From: Pontivivens ytuae
GTDB lineage: Bacteria > Pseudomonadota > Alphaproteobacteria > Rhodobacterales > Rhodobacteraceae
Reading direction: 5' to 3'
Length of the DNA stretch: 64,000 nucleotides
NCBI RefSeq assembly: GCF_015679265.1
Contig: NZ_CP064942.1
Coordinates: 434,001 to 498,000 of the forward strand
Shown here: positions 51,414 to 60,439 of the stretch, piece after piece
How positions within the stretch are numbered: position 1 is the stretch's first letter
Layout of the letters: every line of letters starts with the position of its first letter
Notes under the pieces: generated by a model
Databases searched by the model: none
What the model was told of the DNA's origin: nothing
What the model saw: the letters and a program-made list of their open reading frames with translations, nothing else
Program-made: the position numbers and the translations under genes

Positions 51414-52373
51414 ATGATTGAGAGACGGACATTAGTGAAGGCGGCGGTGGCCGCGACCCTGCTGGCGAGCCCGCTGGCCGCGCAGGACTTCCCCAGCAAG
51501 CCGATCACGCTCGTCGTGGGTTTCAATGCCGGTGGCGGCACCGACACCTATGCGCGCGCCCTCGCGGGCACGATCAACGAGGCGCTGGGCATGCCGATGG
51601 TCGTGGTGAACCGCCCCGGCGCGGCCGGGATGATCGCGGCGCAGTTCGTCACCGAACAACCGGCGGACGGTTACACGCTCTACATGGCGAGCGCGGGCTC
51701 GTTCCTCGTGAAGGCGATGTATGACGGCGAGGCAGCGCCCGTGCAGCCGCTGGAGGACATGCGGATCCTCGGTCAGATCGGGGCCTCGATCCCCGGCCTG
51801 CTGGTGCCCATCGACAGCCCGTTCCAGAGTGCCGCCGACCTCGTCGCTGCAGCCCAGGACGATCCTGACGCGCTGCGCTGGTCGCATCCGGGGCGCGGCT
51901 CGCTCTTCCAGCTCACCGGCGTCGCGTTCCTGCAGGAGAACGGGATCGCGGTGCAGGACGTGCCCTTCCAGGGTGGCAGCCGGGCGCGCAACGCGGTGGC
52001 GGGCGCGCAGGTGGATTTCGGGTTCATGGGCGTGCAGCTTCAGAACGGGTTCGAGAGCCAGATCCGCGCGATCGGCGTTGCAGGCTCCGAGCGGGATCCG
52101 GCGAACCCGGACACGCCGACCTTTGCCGAGCAGGGCCTGCCGGACGTGCCGCTGACCAATCCGCAGATGATCATGGCCTCCGCCGAGGTGCCGGACGACG
52201 TGGCCGCCATCATTTCCGAAGCGATCGCCGCGACGGTCGAGGGCGAGACCTATGGCCGCCTCGTCACCCGCGCGGGGCTCTCGGTGCAGGGCGGGACGCC
52301 GGAGGAGGCACGCGGCCGGCTCGAGGCATTGCAGGCAGAACTGGAACCCCTGGTCGAAGCGACACGGGAGTAA
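51414..52373 (+). CDS. tctC: tripartite tricarboxylate transporter binding protein TctC
   Basis: 319 residues from ATG 51414, with GGAGG upstream, and a signal peptide (MIERRTLVKAAVAATLLASPLAA). It is a periplasmic TctC/Bug-type receptor: FPSKPITLVVGFNAGGGTD, VVNRPGAAGMIAAQFV, and the variable FQGGSRARNAVAGAQVDFGF. It passes a carboxylate to TctA/TctB. A strong hairpin separates it from tctB. Confidence 0.93.
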   Translation: MIERRTLVKAAVAATLLASPLAAQDFPSKPITLVVGFNAGGGTDTYARALAGTINEALGMPMVVVNRPGAAGMIAAQFVTEQPADGYTLYMASAGSFLVKAMYDGEAAPVQPLEDMRILGQIGASIPGLLVPIDSPFQSAADLVAAAQDDPDALRWSHPGRGSLFQLTGVAFLQENGIAVQDVPFQGGSRARNAVAGAQVDFGFMGVQLQNGFESQIRAIGVAGSERDPANPDTPTFAEQGLPDVPLTNPQMIMASAEVPDDVAAIISEAIAATVEGETYGRLVTRAGLSVQGGTPEEARGRLEALQAELEPLVEATRE

Positions 52374-52381
52374 GACTGCGG

Positions 52382-52400
52382 GCCGGGGCACTGCTCCGGC
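52382..52400. terminator. hairpin between tctC and tctB
   Basis: GCCGGGGC (52382-52389) pairs with GCTCCGGC (52393-52400) with one G-U pair and a 3-nt loop. It lies 9 bp past the tctC stop. It is typical of partial termination after a binding-protein gene. Confidence 0.65.
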
Positions 52401-52454
52401 CCCGCCAATAAAGAGGGTCCAGCTTGGGGGAGTGGGGCCGCGAGGGGACATCGA

Positions 52455-52913
52455 ATGATACGCAGCGCGGATTTCTGGACCGGGCTCTGCCTGGCCGTCG
52501 TGGGGGCGGCGCTCCTGCTTCTGACCTACGACATCAGGCTCACCGAAGCGGGTCTGATCGGGCCGCGCTTCGTGCCGCAGGCCGTTTGCGTGCTGCTGAT
52601 CGCGGGAGGGCTGGCGTTGGCCTTCGGTCCGACCTCTCCGGGGGGTGAGGCGGGCCCCGCGTTGCCCTGGCGCGCGGCCGCGTTGGTTGCGGTAGGCATC
52701 GGCCATGTCGTGCTGACGCCGCTGATCGGATACCTTGCCACGAGCGCGGCGGTCGCAGGTGCCGCGGTGGTGCTCTTCGGCGCGCGGGACTGGCGGGTGA
52801 TCCTGGCGACGATGCTCGCCCTGCCCCTAGCGCTCCACCTGATCTTCATCGAGCTGATGGGCGTGTTCATGCCGCGGGGCCGCTGGTTCGACCTGCTGGC
52901 GCTGCTGGATTGA
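52455..52913 (+). CDS. tctB: tripartite tricarboxylate transporter small membrane subunit TctB
   Basis: 152 residues with about four membrane segments, the usual size of TctB. The start MIRSADFWTGLCLAVVGAAL and the FVPQAVCVLLIAGGLAL are typical. It is encoded between tctC and tctA, 4 bp before the latter. Confidence 0.9.
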   Translation: MIRSADFWTGLCLAVVGAALLLLTYDIRLTEAGLIGPRFVPQAVCVLLIAGGLALAFGPTSPGGEAGPALPWRAAALVAVGIGHVVLTPLIGYLATSAAVAGAAVVLFGARDWRVILATMLALPLALHLIFIELMGVFMPRGRWFDLLALLD

Positions 52914-52917
52914 GCGC

Positions 52918-54408
52918 ATGGATATTCTCGACGGTTTCGCCACGCTATTCGCCAACCCGACCGCGCTGGGCTTCGTCGCACTCGCGGCCTTCATCGGGGT
53001 GGTGATCGGCGCCCTGCCCGGCCTGACGGCCGCCGCCGCCATCGCGATGCTGGTGCCGCTGACCTTCTATCTCGACCCGCTGGCGGCCCTCGCGTTCCTC
53101 TACGTGATCGGGAAGTCGGGGCGCTATGGCGGGTCGGTCGCGGCGATCCTGTTCAACACGCCGGGCACGACGGCGTCGGTCGCGACGATGACCGACGGCT
53201 ATCCGATGGCCAAGCGGGGCGAGAGCGTGCGAGCGCTGCGCATGGCGACGGTCGCCAGCGTCTCGGGCGACCTGATCGGCGACATCATCCTGATCTTCGG
53301 CGCGGCGCTAATCGCGACGCAGACCGCGAAGTTCGGGCCGCCGGAGTACTTCGCGGTCTACATGATGGCCTTCCTCGTCATAGGGTCGGTCGTCGGCGCC
53401 TCCGTCATCAAGGGGCTGCTGGCGACGGTGCTGGGGATCGCGGTGGCACTGGTCGGCCTCGACCCCATCACGGGACAGGCGCGCTGGACCTTCGGCGTGC
53501 TGGAGCTGGAGAACGGCTTCACGCTGGTGCCGCTGCTGATCGGGGTCTTCGTGATCTCGGAGCTCATGGTGCAGGCCGAGGCGCGGCTGACCGGCCAACA
53601 GGCGCGGGTGATCGACCGGGCGAGCGGCGCGGGGGCTGCGCTGCGCTGGCTCGACGTGCGGCCGCTGGTGGGTGTCATCACCCGCTCCGCCCTCTACGGC
53701 GCGGTGATCGGGATCATGCCGGGGCTCGGCTCCTCCGTCGCGGCCTTCGTGGCGTATGGGGAGGAGAAGCGGCGCGCGCCGGACGGGCACGAGTGGGGCA
53801 CGGGCAAGCTGGCCGGTGTCGCAGCGCCCGAGGCCGCGAACAACGCGGTCTCCGGCCCCTCGATGATCCCGCTGCTGACGCTCGGTGTGCCGGGGACCAC
53901 GGTCGCGGCGATCCTGATGGGCGTCTTCTTGATCCACGGGATCCCGATCGGCCCGACGCTGTTCGTGGCCGCGCACGACCTCGTCTACGGCCTCTTCGCG
54001 GCGGGGCTGATCGGCATCGTGCTTTACGGCCTGATCGGCTGGTTCTTCGGCCCGGCGATCGGACGGGCGATCGCGGCGGTGCCGGCGGGCCTCGTCTATC
54101 CGGCGATCTTCATGATCACGCTGATCGCGGCCTATACGGGGCGGCTGAGCCTCTGGGACGTGCAGGTGATGCTGGGCGCGGGCGTGCTCGGCTACGCCAT
54201 GCGCCGTCTCGGCTTCCCGCCCGCCGCCTTCATCATCGCATTCATTCTCGCCCCCGGTGCGGAGGAGGCCCTGCGCCAGAGCCTGCTCCTGTCACGCACC
54301 GGATGGACGATCTTCATAACAGAGCCGGTCGCGGCCGCCTTCCTGACCGTGGGGGTCGGGGTGGCGTTGTGGCGCAGCCTCCGGCCCAGCCTGAGGACTA
54401 CGCCATGA
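52918..54408 (+). CDS. tctA: tripartite tricarboxylate transporter large membrane subunit TctA
   Basis: 496 residues with about 12 membrane segments. TctA signatures are seen: IGVVIGALPGLTAAAAIAMLVPLTF, a GxGxxG-like region, and GIMPGLGSSVAAFVAYGEEKR. It is the Na+-driven permease subunit. The downstream dctP-like gene starts inside its stop codon (ATGA). Confidence 0.95.
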   Translation: MDILDGFATLFANPTALGFVALAAFIGVVIGALPGLTAAAAIAMLVPLTFYLDPLAALAFLYVIGKSGRYGGSVAAILFNTPGTTASVATMTDGYPMAKRGESVRALRMATVASVSGDLIGDIILIFGAALIATQTAKFGPPEYFAVYMMAFLVIGSVVGASVIKGLLATVLGIAVALVGLDPITGQARWTFGVLELENGFTLVPLLIGVFVISELMVQAEARLTGQQARVIDRASGAGAALRWLDVRPLVGVITRSALYGAVIGIMPGLGSSVAAFVAYGEEKRRAPDGHEWGTGKLAGVAAPEAANNAVSGPSMIPLLTLGVPGTTVAAILMGVFLIHGIPIGPTLFVAAHDLVYGLFAAGLIGIVLYGLIGWFFGPAIGRAIAAVPAGLVYPAIFMITLIAAYTGRLSLWDVQVMLGAGVLGYAMRRLGFPPAAFIIAFILAPGAEEALRQSLLLSRTGWTIFITEPVAAAFLTVGVGVALWRSLRPSLRTTP

Positions 54409-55403
54409 AACGCTATCTGCTTCCGCTTGCCATCTGCGCCGCCCCGGCGGCCGCCCAGGACCTTCCGCCCGAATGCGACAGAGGGGAGCTGCATGTCCCC
54501 TTCTCCCATGTGAATGCAGGATCTGGCCACCCGAAGGGAGAGGCGGCGGCGGAGCTCGCACGCCGGGTCAACGTCGAGTTCGACGGCACGCTCTGCATGA
54601 GCGTCCACCCGCGCCGCGCGATGTATGACGACGAGGATCTGCTCAACGCCATGATCGACGGCGAGCCGCTGATGGGCGCGCCCTCCACCACGCAGTTCGA
54701 CCGGCTGACGCCGCGCTACCGGATCTTCGACCTGCCGTTCCTGTTTGAGAACATGATCGCCGCGCAGGAGTTCCAGATCTCCGACGACGGGCTGGAGCTG
54801 CTGGCCGCACTGGAGCAGGACGGCATCCACGGCCTCGCCTACTGGTCGAACGGCATGCGCCAGCTCACCGCGAGCCGACCGCTGGACGAACCGGCGGATG
54901 CGGCCGGGCTCACCTTCCGCGCGCAGCCCTCCGCAGTGATCGAGCGGACCTTCTCGCAGCTCGACGCGACCTCGATCCGGATGCGCTTCGGCGAGGTCTA
55001 TGACGCGCTGGCCGATGGCAGCATCGACGGGCAGATGAACTCCTTCGCCAACATCTTCGCCGAGCGGTTCTACGAGGTGCAGAACTGCGTGCTGGAGGCG
55101 AATGTCAGCGCGGGCACCTATGTCGTGGTCGCCTCCACCCCGGTGATCGAGGCGCTGGGCGAGGATCTGGAGCGCTTCCAGTTCCTGCTCGACGAGGTCA
55201 CGCATGAGCGCAACGGCTTCACCTTCGAGCTCAACGAGCTGGCCAAGATCCGCATCCGCGGCGATGGCGGCTGCGTGCGCAGCATCCCCGACGCAGAGCG
55301 CGCCGACTGGGTCGATGCGCTCGATCCCGTTCAGGTCGAGTTCACGGAGGAGATCGGGGCGGAACTGATCGAGGCCGCGCGCGCGGCCAGCGGCAGCTTC
55401 TGA
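54405..55403 (+). CDS. TRAP-type (DctP) substrate-binding protein in a TTT operon
   Basis: 332 residues with a signal peptide (MKRYLLPLAICAAPAAAQ). It is a DctP-family periplasmic receptor: LHVPFSHVNAGSGHPKGEAA near the start and DGQMNSFANIFAERFYEVQ late in the protein. DctP receptors serve TRAP permeases (DctQM), none of which is present; here the gene overlaps tctA by ATGA, so it is cotranslated with a TTT permease. It may deliver ligand to a distant TRAP, or act as a sensor. Paired cysteines (CD...C) occur in the mature protein. Confidence 0.88.
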   Translation: MKRYLLPLAICAAPAAAQDLPPECDRGELHVPFSHVNAGSGHPKGEAAAELARRVNVEFDGTLCMSVHPRRAMYDDEDLLNAMIDGEPLMGAPSTTQFDRLTPRYRIFDLPFLFENMIAAQEFQISDDGLELLAALEQDGIHGLAYWSNGMRQLTASRPLDEPADAAGLTFRAQPSAVIERTFSQLDATSIRMRFGEVYDALADGSIDGQMNSFANIFAERFYEVQNCVLEANVSAGTYVVVASTPVIEALGEDLERFQFLLDEVTHERNGFTFELNELAKIRIRGDGGCVRSIPDAERADWVDALDPVQVEFTEEIGAELIEAARAASGSF

Positions 55404-55411
55404 GCCGGGCG

Positions 55412-56311
55412 TCAGGGCATCATCTGGCGGCGCACGACGTCGCCCACCTGCCCCCGCAGCCACATGTGGAGCGGATCGGTCCGCCGCCGCTCATGCCAGC
55501 AGAGCCGCACCGGCACGGGGTCGAGATCGAAGGGCAGCCGGGCGGTCGCGAGGCCGAACCGCCGGGCGTGGCACCGGGCAATCGGCTCCGGCATCGTCGC
55601 GATCGCGCCGGTGCGTGCGATCAGGTCCGGGATGGCGACGAAGCGGGGCGTCCACGCGATGACCTTGCGCGCGTGCCCCATGTTGGCGAGCCGCTGATCG
55701 GTGTAGCCCGCCTCCTCGTTCCGAAAACCGACGGCCACATGGGTCGCCTTCAGGTAAGCATCCAACGTGGCCGGAGGCATCGCGTCGGGCCGGTGCAGCA
55801 ACATGAAGCGCTGCTCGAAGAGCGTCGCGGCCCCCAGCCCGCGCGGCGGAGGCGGCGCCACCGACACGGCGAGGTCGACCCGCCCATCTCCGACCCCGGG
55901 CCAGATCGACTGGTGGTCGACCTCCCACACGCGCAGCACAAGCCCCGGCGCCTGCTCGCGCAGATGCGAGACGAGTGCGGCGAAGGCCATGTCGTGCACA
56001 TCGTCCGCCAGCCCGATCGTCACCTGGGCGCGGATGGCGGTTGGATCGAACTCCGAATGGGTGAGCGCCTGGCCGATGACATGCAGCGGCTCGCGGATCT
56101 CCAGCCACAGCGCCTCGGCCCGCGGGGTGGGCTTCACGCCCTTCGGCGTCTTCTCGAACAATCGGTCGCCGAGGATGTCGCGCAGGCGCGCGACCGACTG
56201 GCTGACCGCGGGTTGCGAGCGGCCCAGGCGCTCGGCCGCCAGCCGCAGGTTCCGCTCGGACATGATCGCGTCGAAGACGATCAGGAGGTTCAGGTCGGGC
56301 CGACTGCTCAT
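55412..56311 (-). CDS. LysR-family transcriptional regulator
   Basis: 299 residues. The HTH reads LNLLIVFDAIMSERNLRLAAERLGRSQPAVSQSVARLRDILG, with LGRSQPAVSQSV diagnostic. The C-terminal effector domain follows. It converges with the dctP-like gene 8 bp away and is divergent from the SnoaL-like gene, its likely target. Confidence 0.92.
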   Translation of the reverse strand: MSSRPDLNLLIVFDAIMSERNLRLAAERLGRSQPAVSQSVARLRDILGDRLFEKTPKGVKPTPRAEALWLEIREPLHVIGQALTHSEFDPTAIRAQVTIGLADDVHDMAFAALVSHLREQAPGLVLRVWEVDHQSIWPGVGDGRVDLAVSVAPPPPRGLGAATLFEQRFMLLHRPDAMPPATLDAYLKATHVAVGFRNEEAGYTDQRLANMGHARKVIAWTPRFVAIPDLIARTGAIATMPEPIARCHARRFGLATARLPFDLDPVPVRLCWHERRRTDPLHMWLRGQVGDVVRRQMMP

Positions 56312-56421
56312 AACTCCAGCTTATGATGCTCACTCAGCCGTTCAATTGGAGACTATGAGGCCGAACACGTAAATCAGAGGCATCGGCAGCGATGCCACAC
56401 TCCAGCGAAAGGACCGGAGCC

Positions 56422-56823
56422 ATGATCACCTCGAACCTGCGCATCAATCAGTTGAGCGACGACGCCTACCGGAGCTACCTGCAATATCTCGAAGCGCTCG
56501 ACGCCAAGGATATCGACGCCTATGCCACCTTCCTCGCCGACGACGTCTCGATCCAGTTCGGCAACGCCCCTGCCGTGGAAGGCAAGGAGGCGGTGGTGGG
56601 CATGCTGGCGGGCTACTGGCAGAGCTTCCGCAGCATCGAGCATGACCTCACCAACATCTACGGCACCGACCGAGCCTACGTGCTGGAGGCGCTGAACCAC
56701 TACGAACGGCATGACGGGCGCAAGGTCACGGTGCGCGCGGTCGCCTTCACGGACCGGGGCGAGGACGGACTGGTCACCTCCATCCGCGTCTTCGGCGACA
56801 CCTCCCCGGTCTTCGAGGAGTGA
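56422..56823 (+). CDS. SnoaL-like (NTF2-fold) protein
   Basis: 133 residues from ATG 56422, with CGGAG upstream; an ATG at 56392 is an alternative. The NTF2-like cone fold is suggested by YLQYLEALDAKDIDAYATFLADDVSIQFGN and the later ALNHYERHDGRKVTVRAVAF. It may be a small isomerase, hydrolase or ligand-binding protein. It is divergent from a LysR gene. Confidence 0.8.
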   Translation: MITSNLRINQLSDDAYRSYLQYLEALDAKDIDAYATFLADDVSIQFGNAPAVEGKEAVVGMLAGYWQSFRSIEHDLTNIYGTDRAYVLEALNHYERHDGRKVTVRAVAFTDRGEDGLVTSIRVFGDTSPVFEE

Positions 56824-56895
56824 CGCCTGGGTAGCCGCGACTGCCTTCGAGCGGGAGGCGTATCGGTGCTGCGCTTCGAGCGGTAGGCTCGGGGA

Positions 56896-57339
56896 ATGAC
56901 AGCAAGCGCCTACATCGATGGCATCAGGGCGAAGATCGGCCACGACCTCCTCCTGCTGCCCAGCGTGGCCGCCCTGATCCATGACGGAAGGGGGCGGCTG
57001 CTTCTGCAACGAAAGGGCGGCTCGCAGGGTTGGAGCCTTCCGGCCGGCGGGATCGAGCCCGGCGAAACGCCGATCGAGGCTCTCCGCCGCGAAGTGCTCG
57101 AAGAAACCGGCATGACCTTCGGCGAGGCAGATCTCGTATCGGTTCTGGGCGGCGCGGGATTTCGCTACCGGTATCCGAACGGCGATCACGTCGAATACAC
57201 CGTCGCCGTCTTCAGATGCAGATCAGCTCAGCCGTCGCAGTCCGTTATCGATCCCGAAACACAAGAACTGAAGTACTTCGCCGAAGCCGATATGCCGCCC
57301 CTCGCACAGCCCTACCCCAAGGCGATCCTTTTCCAGTAA
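56896..57339 (+). CDS. Nudix hydrolase
   Basis: 147 residues with a complete Nudix box: GGIEPGETPIEALRREVLEE then TGM, matching GX5EX7REUXEEXGU. It hydrolyses a nucleoside diphosphate linked to another group, with Mg2+. The substrate is unknown. It stands alone before the tRNA. Confidence 0.9.
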   Translation: MTASAYIDGIRAKIGHDLLLLPSVAALIHDGRGRLLLQRKGGSQGWSLPAGGIEPGETPIEALRREVLEETGMTFGEADLVSVLGGAGFRYRYPNGDHVEYTVAVFRCRSAQPSQSVIDPETQELKYFAEADMPPLAQPYPKAILFQ

Positions 57340-57392
57340 CCGCTCGGTCCGCGAAGCAGTCATCGTGCGAAGGGGACGGCGACAGCAAAAGT

Positions 57393-57482
57393 TGGCGGAG
57401 GCGGTGGGATTCGAACCCACGAGACGGTCACCCGCCTGCCGGTTTTCAAGACCGGTGCCTTCAACCGCTCGGCCACACCTCC
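57393..57482 (-). tRNA. tRNA-Ser (anticodon UGA)
   Basis: 90 nt including an encoded 3' CCA. The acceptor stem GGAGGTG pairs with the 3' CGCCTCC region, the T-arm is GTGGGTTCGAATCCCAC, and the long class II variable arm fits tRNA-Ser. The anticodon loop CTTGAAA gives UGA at 57446-57448. Confidence 0.97.
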
Positions 57483-57624
57483 GACCCGGTGATGCCTACA
57501 CGGGCCGACGCGGGGCGTCCAGCGCTGCCCTTTCCTTGGTCGAAACCTTCCTGTAGGCTTCGCGCAGCAGCAAGACGACGGGGTGCATCACGCCCCGCGA
57601 CCGGATCGAGGCGGGGCAATTAGC

Positions 57625-58605
57625 ATGGCACGGCGTGCATTGGTGGCGGTTCTCTGGACAGGGGCCACGGCCCTCGCGCTTTCGGCCTGCGAGACTCAGG
57701 ACGACGAGGCGGCGCTGACCCGCGAAACGCCTGTTATTACAGAGGAAGAGCCAGCGCGCGTCGAGCCGGTGGTCGAGGAACGGCTGACGCCGCGGCCCGA
57801 CCTCTTCTCTCTTCAGGATGAGGCGATCTGGGATGGCCGCCCCTCGCTGGGCGGGGCTTGGATCGCGCACCCCGATGTGGGCAATCCAGAGCGGGTCGAG
57901 GTGACGGACGTCACCAGCGGGCAGTCGATCACCGCGGCACTCTTCCGGCGCGAAGCGGGCCTGCCGGGCCCGGTCTTCCAGCTCTCCGCCGATGCGGCGC
58001 AGGAACTCGGCGCGGAGCCGGGCGTTCCGCTGGAGGTCGAGGTGATTGCGGTCCGGCCCGAGGTCGTCGATGTGGCCGATGACGCCGCCGAAGGCGATGC
58101 CGAGGAGGCCGAGAGCAACGCGGCGGAGGTAGAGGACGCTGTCGATGTCGTTGCGGAGGGCGAAGCAGCTGCGGCAGCCGTCGACGAGGCCGCCGCCCCG
58201 GCGGACGACGAGGCTGCAGAGGTCGAGCTTGCCTCCGACGAGGCCGCAATCGCGGAGATTGCGGCGGCCATCGTTGCAGCCCCCGATCCCGAGCCCGCCA
58301 TTGAAGCGGCCGCCCCGGCGGTCGAGGAAGCCGAGGCGCCGCAGCCGGTCGCAGAGGCCGTGGCCCCTGCCCCCGCTGCCGCACCCGACACGCCCTTCAT
58401 GCAGGTCGGCATGTTCGGGGTCCCGGGCAACGCCGAAGCACTGGTGGAACGGCTGCAGGCCGAGGGGCTTGCTGCCCGCGCCCTGCCCGCCGGTAGCCTC
58501 ACCCGTGTCGTCGTCGGCCCCGCCGAAAGCGACGCGGAGCTCGCCGAGACCCGACAGCGCCTGCGCGAGCTGGGTTTTTCGGACGCGATCGCCATTTCCC
58601 TTTAG
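57625..58605 (+). CDS. SPOR-domain lipoprotein
   Basis: 326 residues from ATG 57625. A lipoprotein signal ends in LSAC (lipobox). Residues ~150-250 are a very acidic Ala/Glu/Asp/Val-rich low-complexity linker. The C-terminal ~75 residues are a SPOR domain (FMQVGMFGVPGNAEALVERL and TRVVVGPAESDAELAE), which binds denuded septal peptidoglycan. It lies 35 bp before the D,D-carboxypeptidase, in a cell-wall operon. Confidence 0.85.
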   Translation: MARRALVAVLWTGATALALSACETQDDEAALTRETPVITEEEPARVEPVVEERLTPRPDLFSLQDEAIWDGRPSLGGAWIAHPDVGNPERVEVTDVTSGQSITAALFRREAGLPGPVFQLSADAAQELGAEPGVPLEVEVIAVRPEVVDVADDAAEGDAEEAESNAAEVEDAVDVVAEGEAAAAAVDEAAAPADDEAAEVELASDEAAIAEIAAAIVAAPDPEPAIEAAAPAVEEAEAPQPVAEAVAPAPAAAPDTPFMQVGMFGVPGNAEALVERLQAEGLAARALPAGSLTRVVVGPAESDAELAETRQRLRELGFSDAIAISL

Positions 58606-58639
58606 AGTAACCGTCGGTTTGCCAAGGAGTGTCCGACCC

Positions 58640-59815
58640 GTGTTCTTCCGTCCGCTGCTCGCCCTCGCCCTGATCGTTCCGCTGACCGTGGGGGCGCAGA
58701 CCCTCGACACCGCCGCGAGCTCCGCCCTCGTGGTCGATTACGAGACCGGCGCGGTGCTCCTGGAAAAGAACGCGGACGAGCCGATCCCGCCCGCCTCCAT
58801 GTCGAAGCTGATGACGCTCAACATGCTGTTCGAGGCGATCCAAGAGGGGCGGGTGAGCCTTGAGGACACCTTCCCGGTGTCCGAAAACGCCCACGGCTAT
58901 GGCGGCTCCACCATGTTCTTGGAAACGCGGCACAATCCGACGGTGGAGGACCTGATCCGCGGCATCGTCGTGCTGTCGGGCAACGACGCCTGCATCGTGG
59001 TGGCCGAGCAGCTTGCGGGCTCCGAACGGGCTTTCGCCGACCGGATGACGGCGCGGGCGCGCGAGCTTGGCATGAACGATTCCACCTTCATCAACTCCAC
59101 CGGCTGGCCGCATCCGGAGCATCGGATGAGCGCACGAGATCTCGTCACCGTCGGGCGGCGGATGATCGACGAGTTCGGGGAGTTCTATCACTACTGGGCC
59201 GAGACCGAGTTCACCTGGAACGACATCACCCAGCGCAACCGCAACCCGCTGCTCTACTCCGATGTGGGCGGCGACGGGCTGAAGACGGGGCATACCGAGG
59301 AGGCGGGCTACGGCCTCGTCGGTTCGGCGGTGCGCGACGGGCGGCGTGTGCTCTTCATGGTGACGGGGCTCGACAGTATCTCGGCCCGCACGACGGAGTC
59401 CGAGCGGATCGTGAGCTGGGCCTTCCGAGAGTTCGAGAACGTAACCTTCTTCGAGGAGGGCGACGTGGTGGCCGAGGCCGATGTCTGGCTGGGCGAGCAG
59501 GCGAGCGTGCCGCTCGTCGCGGGCGACTCCATCGTGGCCACCCTGCCGATCGGCCAGGCGGCGAACGCGACGGCCCGCGTCATCTATGACGGGCCGATCC
59601 CCGCGCCGGTGCGTGCCGGTGATCACGTCGCAGACCTCGTGCTCGACACCGGCACGGTGGGCGAGATCACCATTCCGCTGGTCGCCGGCATCGAGGTGCT
59701 GGAAGGCGGCGCGATGACCCGCGTCCTCTCTTCCGGTCGGTTGCTGGCCGAGCGGGCGTTGGAGCAGATCGCCGGCGGCGGGGAAGAGACCGCGGCCGAG
59801 ACGGCGACCGAATAG
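58640..59815 (+). CDS. D-alanyl-D-alanine carboxypeptidase (PBP5/6 type)
   Basis: 391 residues from GTG 58640, with AAGGAG ten bases upstream, and a signal peptide (MFFRPLLALALIVPLTVGAQ). The penicillin-binding motifs are all present: SMSK at residues 53-56, SGND, and KTGHT. The C-terminal beta domain and a Glu/Ala-rich tail follow. It trims the terminal D-Ala of peptidoglycan stem peptides. It follows the SPOR lipoprotein and precedes tmk by 3 bp. Confidence 0.95.
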   Translation: MFFRPLLALALIVPLTVGAQTLDTAASSALVVDYETGAVLLEKNADEPIPPASMSKLMTLNMLFEAIQEGRVSLEDTFPVSENAHGYGGSTMFLETRHNPTVEDLIRGIVVLSGNDACIVVAEQLAGSERAFADRMTARARELGMNDSTFINSTGWPHPEHRMSARDLVTVGRRMIDEFGEFYHYWAETEFTWNDITQRNRNPLLYSDVGGDGLKTGHTEEAGYGLVGSAVRDGRRVLFMVTGLDSISARTTESERIVSWAFREFENVTFFEEGDVVAEADVWLGEQASVPLVAGDSIVATLPIGQAANATARVIYDGPIPAPVRAGDHVADLVLDTGTVGEITIPLVAGIEVLEGGAMTRVLSSGRLLAERALEQIAGGGEETAAETATE

Positions 59816-59818
59816 GGC

Positions 59819-60439
59819 ATGTTCGTCACCTTCGAGGGGATCGACGGTTCCGGAAAGTCCACCCAGGCACGGCGGCTCGCGGCCGCGCTGGAGGCGCGCG
59901 GCCAGACCGTGCGTCTGACGCGGGAGCCCGGCGGCTCCGCTGGTGCAGAGGAGATCCGGCGGTTGCTCGTCGAGGGCGATCCCGGCCGCTGGTCGGCGGA
60001 GACGGAGATCCTGCTCTTCACCGCCGCCCGGCGCGACCACGTGGAGCGGCTGATCCACCCGGCGCTCGCCGACGGGGAGATTGTGGTGAGCGACCGGTTC
60101 GCGGACTCCACCCGGGTCTACCAGGGGGCCACCCGCGGCGACCTGCGCGGGATCGTCGATGAGCTCCACCGGCTGATGATCGGGCTGGAACCGGACCTGA
60201 CCTTCGTCATCGACATGGACCCGGAGGTCGCACTGGCTCGTGGCCTCGCCCGCCGCTCCGGCGAGGATCGGTTCGAGGATATGGGCGCAGGCTTCCAGGC
60301 GACGCTGCGCGACGGGTTCCGGGCGCTGGCGCACGATCTGGCGGAGCGCTGCGTGCTGATCGACGGCGGGCGGAGCGAGGACGCGGTCGCGGCCGATGTG
60401 CTCGCCGCCTACTGCGCCCGCATCGGGGTGCGCGCATGA
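59819..60439 (+). CDS. tmk: thymidylate kinase
   Basis: 206 residues. The P-loop FEGIDGSGKST is at residues 5-15, the DR(Y/F) motif is VVSDRFADSTRVYQG, and the LID region is ARRSGEDRFED. It phosphorylates dTMP to dTDP. It overlaps holB by ATGA and follows the carboxypeptidase by 3 bp. Confidence 0.97.
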   Translation: MFVTFEGIDGSGKSTQARRLAAALEARGQTVRLTREPGGSAGAEEIRRLLVEGDPGRWSAETEILLFTAARRDHVERLIHPALADGEIVVSDRFADSTRVYQGATRGDLRGIVDELHRLMIGLEPDLTFVIDMDPEVALARGLARRSGEDRFEDMGAGFQATLRDGFRALAHDLAERCVLIDGGRSEDAVAADVLAAYCARIGVRA

